8,927 nt of DNA from CAIMZW01 sp037142435 (GTDB lineage Bacteria; Actinomycetota; Actinomycetes; Nanopelagicales; Nanopelagicaceae). Below, piece after piece: positions 6,355 through 8,927 of the stretch. Numbering within the stretch: position 1 is the first letter of the stretch; each line of letters opens with the position of its first letter. The position numbers and the translations under genes were made by a program. The stretch is taken from contig JBAXAO010000047.1 in the NCBI GenBank assembly GCA_037142435.1, positions 1-8,927 on the forward strand, in the 5' to 3' direction. The notes beneath the pieces were generated by a model. The model was not told the DNA's origin. It saw only the letters and a program-made list of their open reading frames with translations, and ran no database searches.

Positions 6355-8175
6355 ATGTCCAGAGCAGTTGGAATTGACCTAGGAACCACGAATAGTTGCG
6401 TCTCCGTTCTCGAGGGTGGCGAGCCATCCGTTATCGCGAACGCTGAAGGCGCCCGAACCACCCCGTCGATCGTGGCCTTTGCAAAAAATGGGGAGGTGCT
6501 GGTTGGCGAGGTAGCCAAGCGTCAATCCGTGACCAACGTCGAACGGACCATTCGCTCAGTAAAGCGCCACATGGGTACCTCGTGGACCCAAGATATTGAT
6601 GGCAAGAAGTACACCCCACAGGAGATCAGCGCTCGCATCCTCATGAAGCTCAAGCGCGATGCCGAAGCCTTCTTGGGCGACACAGTGACCGATGCGGTTA
6701 TCACCGTTCCGGCTTACTTCAACGACGCCCAACGTCAAGCAACTAAAGAAGCTGGCGAGATCGCCGGCCTCAATGTTTTGCGTATCGTCAACGAGCCAAC
6801 TGCTGCGGCACTTGCTTACGGTTTGGATAAGGGCGATGCCGAACAAACAATTTTGGTTTTCGACCTCGGTGGCGGAACCTTCGACGTATCACTTCTCGAA
6901 ATTGGTGATGGCGTTGTCGAAGTTAAAGCAACCAATGGCGATAACCACCTCGGTGGCGATGACTGGGATCAAGCGCTCGTAGATTTCCTCGTCAAGGATT
7001 TCGCGGCCAAGAATGGCATCGATCTCACCAAAGACAAGATGGCAATGCAACGCGTACGCGAAGCCGCAGAAAAAGCGAAGATCGAACTTTCTTCTTCTGC
7101 TTCTACTTCCATCAACCTGCCTTACATCACTGTTGATGCCGAAAAGAACCCATTGTTCTTGGACGAGACTGTAACCCGCGCACAATTCCAAGGGATGACT
7201 GCCGATCTTCTAGACCGTTGCAAGAAGCCGTTCCAAGCAGTTTTGAAAGATGCAGGAATTCCTATCGCGGATATCGATCACGTTGTACTCGTTGGCGGAT
7301 CTACTCGTATGCCAGCAGTCGTTGATCTCGTCCGCGAACTCACTGGCGGAAAAGAACCTAACAAGGGCGTAAACCCTGACGAGGTTGTTGCAGTCGGTGC
7401 ATCATTACAAGCCGGTGTACTTCGCGGTGAAGTTAAAGATGTATTGCTTCTCGATGTCACACCTTTGTCTCTTGGTATCGAAACCAAGGGTGGCGTGATG
7501 ACCAAACTCATCGAGCGCAACACCACGATTCCTACCAAGCGTTCTGAAATCTTCACGACTGCTGATGACAATCAACCAGCCGTACAGATCCAGGCCTATC
7601 AAGGCGAACGCGAAATGGCTGCCTATAACAAGAAGCTCGGCATGTTCGAACTCACCGGATTGCCACCAGCACCACGCGGGATTCCTCAGATCGAAGTCAC
7701 CTTCGACATCGATGCCAACGGAATTGTGCATGTATCCGCCAAGGATCTGGGGACCGGAAAGCAGCAATCTATGACTATTACAGGCGGTTCGGCGCTCTCG
7801 AAAGAAGAGATCGATCGAATGATGAAGGATGCCGAAGCCCACGCTGAAGAAGATAAGCAGCGCAAGGAAGAGGCCGATACTCGCAACACTGGTGAGTCCT
7901 TGGTCTACCAGACCGAAAAGTTCTTGAAGGACAATGGCGACAAGTTCACCGAAGGTGAAAACGCAGAGAAGAAGGCTGAAGTTGAGGCCGCTCTTGTTGA
8001 ACTCAAAAAAGAACTCGAAGGCGCTAACTACGCAGCCATGAAAACAGCTACCGAGAAGGTTGGCGAACTGAGCCAACAACTAGGCGCCGCACTCTACGCA
8101 GCCAATGCTGCCTCCGCTGAATCTGCCCCAAAGGCAGAAGATGGCGTTGAAGATGCAGAGATCGTCGAAGAATAA
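6355..8175 (+). CDS. dnaK: Molecular chaperone DnaK (Hsp70)
   Basis: ATP-driven Hsp70 chaperone of 606 residues that binds exposed hydrophobic stretches of unfolded cytoplasmic proteins. The nucleotide-binding domain shows IDLGTTNSCV near the N terminus, VPAYFNDAQRQAT at 119-130, the phosphate-2 loop FDLGGGTFDVS at 169-179 and the adenosine motif VLVGGSTRMP at 311-320. The conserved interdomain linker VLLLDVTP lies at 363-370. The substrate domain, helical lid and acidic tail ending in EIVEE follow. The segment between the first domain motifs and VPAYF lacks the insertion of roughly 24 residues found in Gram-negative DnaK, as expected for Gram-positive lineages. The start is secured by the AAGAGGAG site. 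The stop and the grpE start share one base (TAATG), which indicates an operon. Regulation is probably by HspR through the HAIR elements upstream. The gene is intact with no unusual residues. Confidence 0.99.
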   Translation: MSRAVGIDLGTTNSCVSVLEGGEPSVIANAEGARTTPSIVAFAKNGEVLVGEVAKRQSVTNVERTIRSVKRHMGTSWTQDIDGKKYTPQEISARILMKLKRDAEAFLGDTVTDAVITVPAYFNDAQRQATKEAGEIAGLNVLRIVNEPTAAALAYGLDKGDAEQTILVFDLGGGTFDVSLLEIGDGVVEVKATNGDNHLGGDDWDQALVDFLVKDFAAKNGIDLTKDKMAMQRVREAAEKAKIELSSSASTSINLPYITVDAEKNPLFLDETVTRAQFQGMTADLLDRCKKPFQAVLKDAGIPIADIDHVVLVGGSTRMPAVVDLVRELTGGKEPNKGVNPDEVVAVGASLQAGVLRGEVKDVLLLDVTPLSLGIETKGGVMTKLIERNTTIPTKRSEIFTTADDNQPAVQIQAYQGEREMAAYNKKLGMFELTGLPPAPRGIPQIEVTFDIDANGIVHVSAKDLGTGKQQSMTITGGSALSKEEIDRMMKDAEAHAEEDKQRKEEADTRNTGESLVYQTEKFLKDNGDKFTEGENAEKKAEVEAALVELKKELEGANYAAMKTATEKVGELSQQLGAALYAANAASAESAPKAEDGVEDAEIVEE

Positions 8176-8681
8176 TGACCGATGTAAATAACAATGGTGC
8201 AGAGAGTTCAGATGCTGAACTCTCTGCTGCCGTTGAAGAGGCGTTGCAAGATGTCGAAACTGTTGTCGATGAAGTTTCGGTTCTGACTTCAGATTTGCAA
8301 CGACTACAGGCTGATTATTCAAACTATCGCAAGCGAGTGGAACGTGATCGGATTGCCGCGCACGAAATCACGACATCACTTGTGGTTGCTGAACTTCTTC
8401 CCATCCTGGATGACTTTGATCGCGCCGAACAACATGGCGAACTCACTGGTGGCTTCAAAGCCGTAGCTGATCGCTTAACTGCGATCACCACCAAATTGGG
8501 TTTGACCAAGTTTGCAGATGTCAATGTTCCCTTCGATCCTATGATTCACGAAGCGCTGATGCATTCAACTTCTCCCGATGTTTCTGAAACTTTGGCAACC
8601 CAAATTTTGCAACCTGGTTACAAGTTCAAAGAGCGTGTTATTCGGCCGGCTCGCGTTGCGGTCACGGATCCCGAGAACTAA
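8175..8681 (+). CDS. grpE: GrpE, nucleotide exchange factor of DnaK
   Basis: Co-chaperone of 168 residues that acts as a dimer to release ADP from DnaK and so reset the folding cycle. An acidic, poorly conserved N terminus (1-35) is followed by the long helix that forms the dimer stalk, with LQADYSNYRKRVERDR at about 44-59, then VAELLPILDDFDRA (71-84). The C-terminal beta domain has PFDPMIHEALM (119-129) and the signature QPGYKFKERVIRPARVAV (146-163). It is slightly shorter than the E. coli protein (197 residues), mostly in the variable N terminus. Its ATG overlaps the dnaK stop by one base and has only a weak GAAGAA upstream, so translational coupling with dnaK is likely. Confidence 0.97.
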   Translation: MTDVNNNGAESSDAELSAAVEEALQDVETVVDEVSVLTSDLQRLQADYSNYRKRVERDRIAAHEITTSLVVAELLPILDDFDRAEQHGELTGGFKAVADRLTAITTKLGLTKFADVNVPFDPMIHEALMHSTSPDVSETLATQILQPGYKFKERVIRPARVAVTDPEN

Positions 8682-8683
8682 AT

Positions 8684-8927
8684 ATGGCGGCCAAAGATCT
8701 CTACGAGAAGGATCTCTATAAGGTCCTTGGCGTCAAAAAAAGCGATGATGCTGCGGCGATCAAGAAGCAGTATCGAAAACTGGCGCGCGAACTTCATCCT
8801 GATAAAACCAAAGGTGATAAGAAGCTAGAAGATCGCTTCAAAGAAGTATCTGAAGCGTATGAAACGTTGTCAGATGATAAAAAGCGCGCCGAATATGACG
8901 AGATGCGCGATGCCTTCTCCTCTGGGC
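8684..8927 (+). CDS. dnaJ: DnaJ co-chaperone, DnaJ1 type (3' partial)
   Basis: The first 81 residues of a DnaJ (Hsp40) protein, cut by the window end. They form an almost complete J domain that stimulates DnaK ATP hydrolysis. The HPD motif is at residues 38-40, preceded by the basic helix QYRKLAREL and followed by FKEVSEAYETLSDDKKRAEYD. The start of the Gly/Phe region (FSSG) is just reached. The N terminus, with EKDLYKVLGV after eight residues, resembles the actinobacterial DnaJ1 encoded in dnaK operons rather than DnaJ2, which usually begins directly with a DYY-type motif. The ATG lies 2 bp after the grpE stop without a clear ribosome binding site, so it is probably translated by coupling. 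Zinc-finger and C-terminal domains must lie outside the window. Confidence 0.96.
   Translation, partial: MAAKDLYEKDLYKVLGVKKSDDAAAIKKQYRKLARELHPDKTKGDKKLEDRFKEVSEAYETLSDDKKRAEYDEMRDAFSSG
8693..8722 (+). repeat. Short tandem repeat in the 5' end of dnaJ
   Basis: Two adjacent 15-bp units, AAAGATCTCTACGAG and AAGGATCTCTATAAG, agree at 12 of 15 bases and encode KDLYE-KDLYK at DnaJ residues 4-13. The repeat stays in frame and falls at the variable N terminus in front of the J domain. Confidence 0.6.

Noticed and set aside
7405..8079. 224-codon open frame antisense to dnaK
   Set aside because: Long antisense frames are common opposite strongly codon-biased genes such as dnaK. There is no ribosome binding site or recognisable domain.
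1..8927. Novel defence, mobile, CRISPR or RNA-gene system
   Set aside because: Nearly every base is assigned to recognisable core genes. No transposase, integrase, repeat array, tRNA-like or rRNA segment is seen, and the only sizeable non-coding region is the explained dnaK promoter region.

Overview
The window looks like a stretch of chromosomal core genome from an actinobacterium of moderate GC content (about half G+C by eye). The evidence is the gene content. There is a gene cluster dnaK-grpE-dnaJ behind operators that fit HspR (HAIR elements), a DnaK without the N-terminal insertion of Gram-negative DnaK, a DnaJ1-type start (EKDxYxVLGV), an OmpR-type regulator close to mycobacterial PhoP/TcrX, and a fused membrane Fe-S oxidoreductase of the Rv0338c (EtfD) kind. 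The balanced base composition and very tight gene packing would fit a streamlined freshwater actinobacterium (Nanopelagicales type), but the exact lineage is an inference.

Layout. Positions 1-833 (+) hold most of a membrane zinc protease, HtpX, cut at its 5' end by the window edge. It meets a minus-strand gene group tail to tail, with a 14-bp overlap. That group runs leftwards from about 6107 to 820: a membrane heme/Fe-S oxidoreductase (predicted ETF:menaquinone oxidoreductase, EtfD-like), a proline iminopeptidase starting 3 bp after it, a PhoP/TcrX-like response regulator with a strong ribosome binding site, and its sensor histidine kinase 25 bp further on. The roughly 250-bp divergent region at 6108-6354 carries two HAIR-like inverted repeats interleaved with a TTGACA promoter facing dnaK. 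From 6355 to the right edge (+) run dnaK, grpE and the start of dnaJ, with gene junctions of -1 and +2 bp.

How the genes work together. DnaK, GrpE and DnaJ form the Hsp70 folding cycle, probably repressed by HspR when DnaK is free. HtpX removes misfolded membrane proteins. The EtfD-like protein would pass electrons from fatty-acid or amino-acid oxidation, via electron-transferring flavoprotein, into the menaquinone pool. The iminopeptidase releases N-terminal proline from short peptides. The two-component pair senses an unknown signal outside the membrane.

I found no mobile element, CRISPR array, RNA gene, phage gene or defence cassette, and no convincing intrinsic terminator. I see no candidate for a wholly new system. 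The points most worth a second look are the HspR operator architecture in the divergent region and the EtfD-pip-regulator-kinase gene order.
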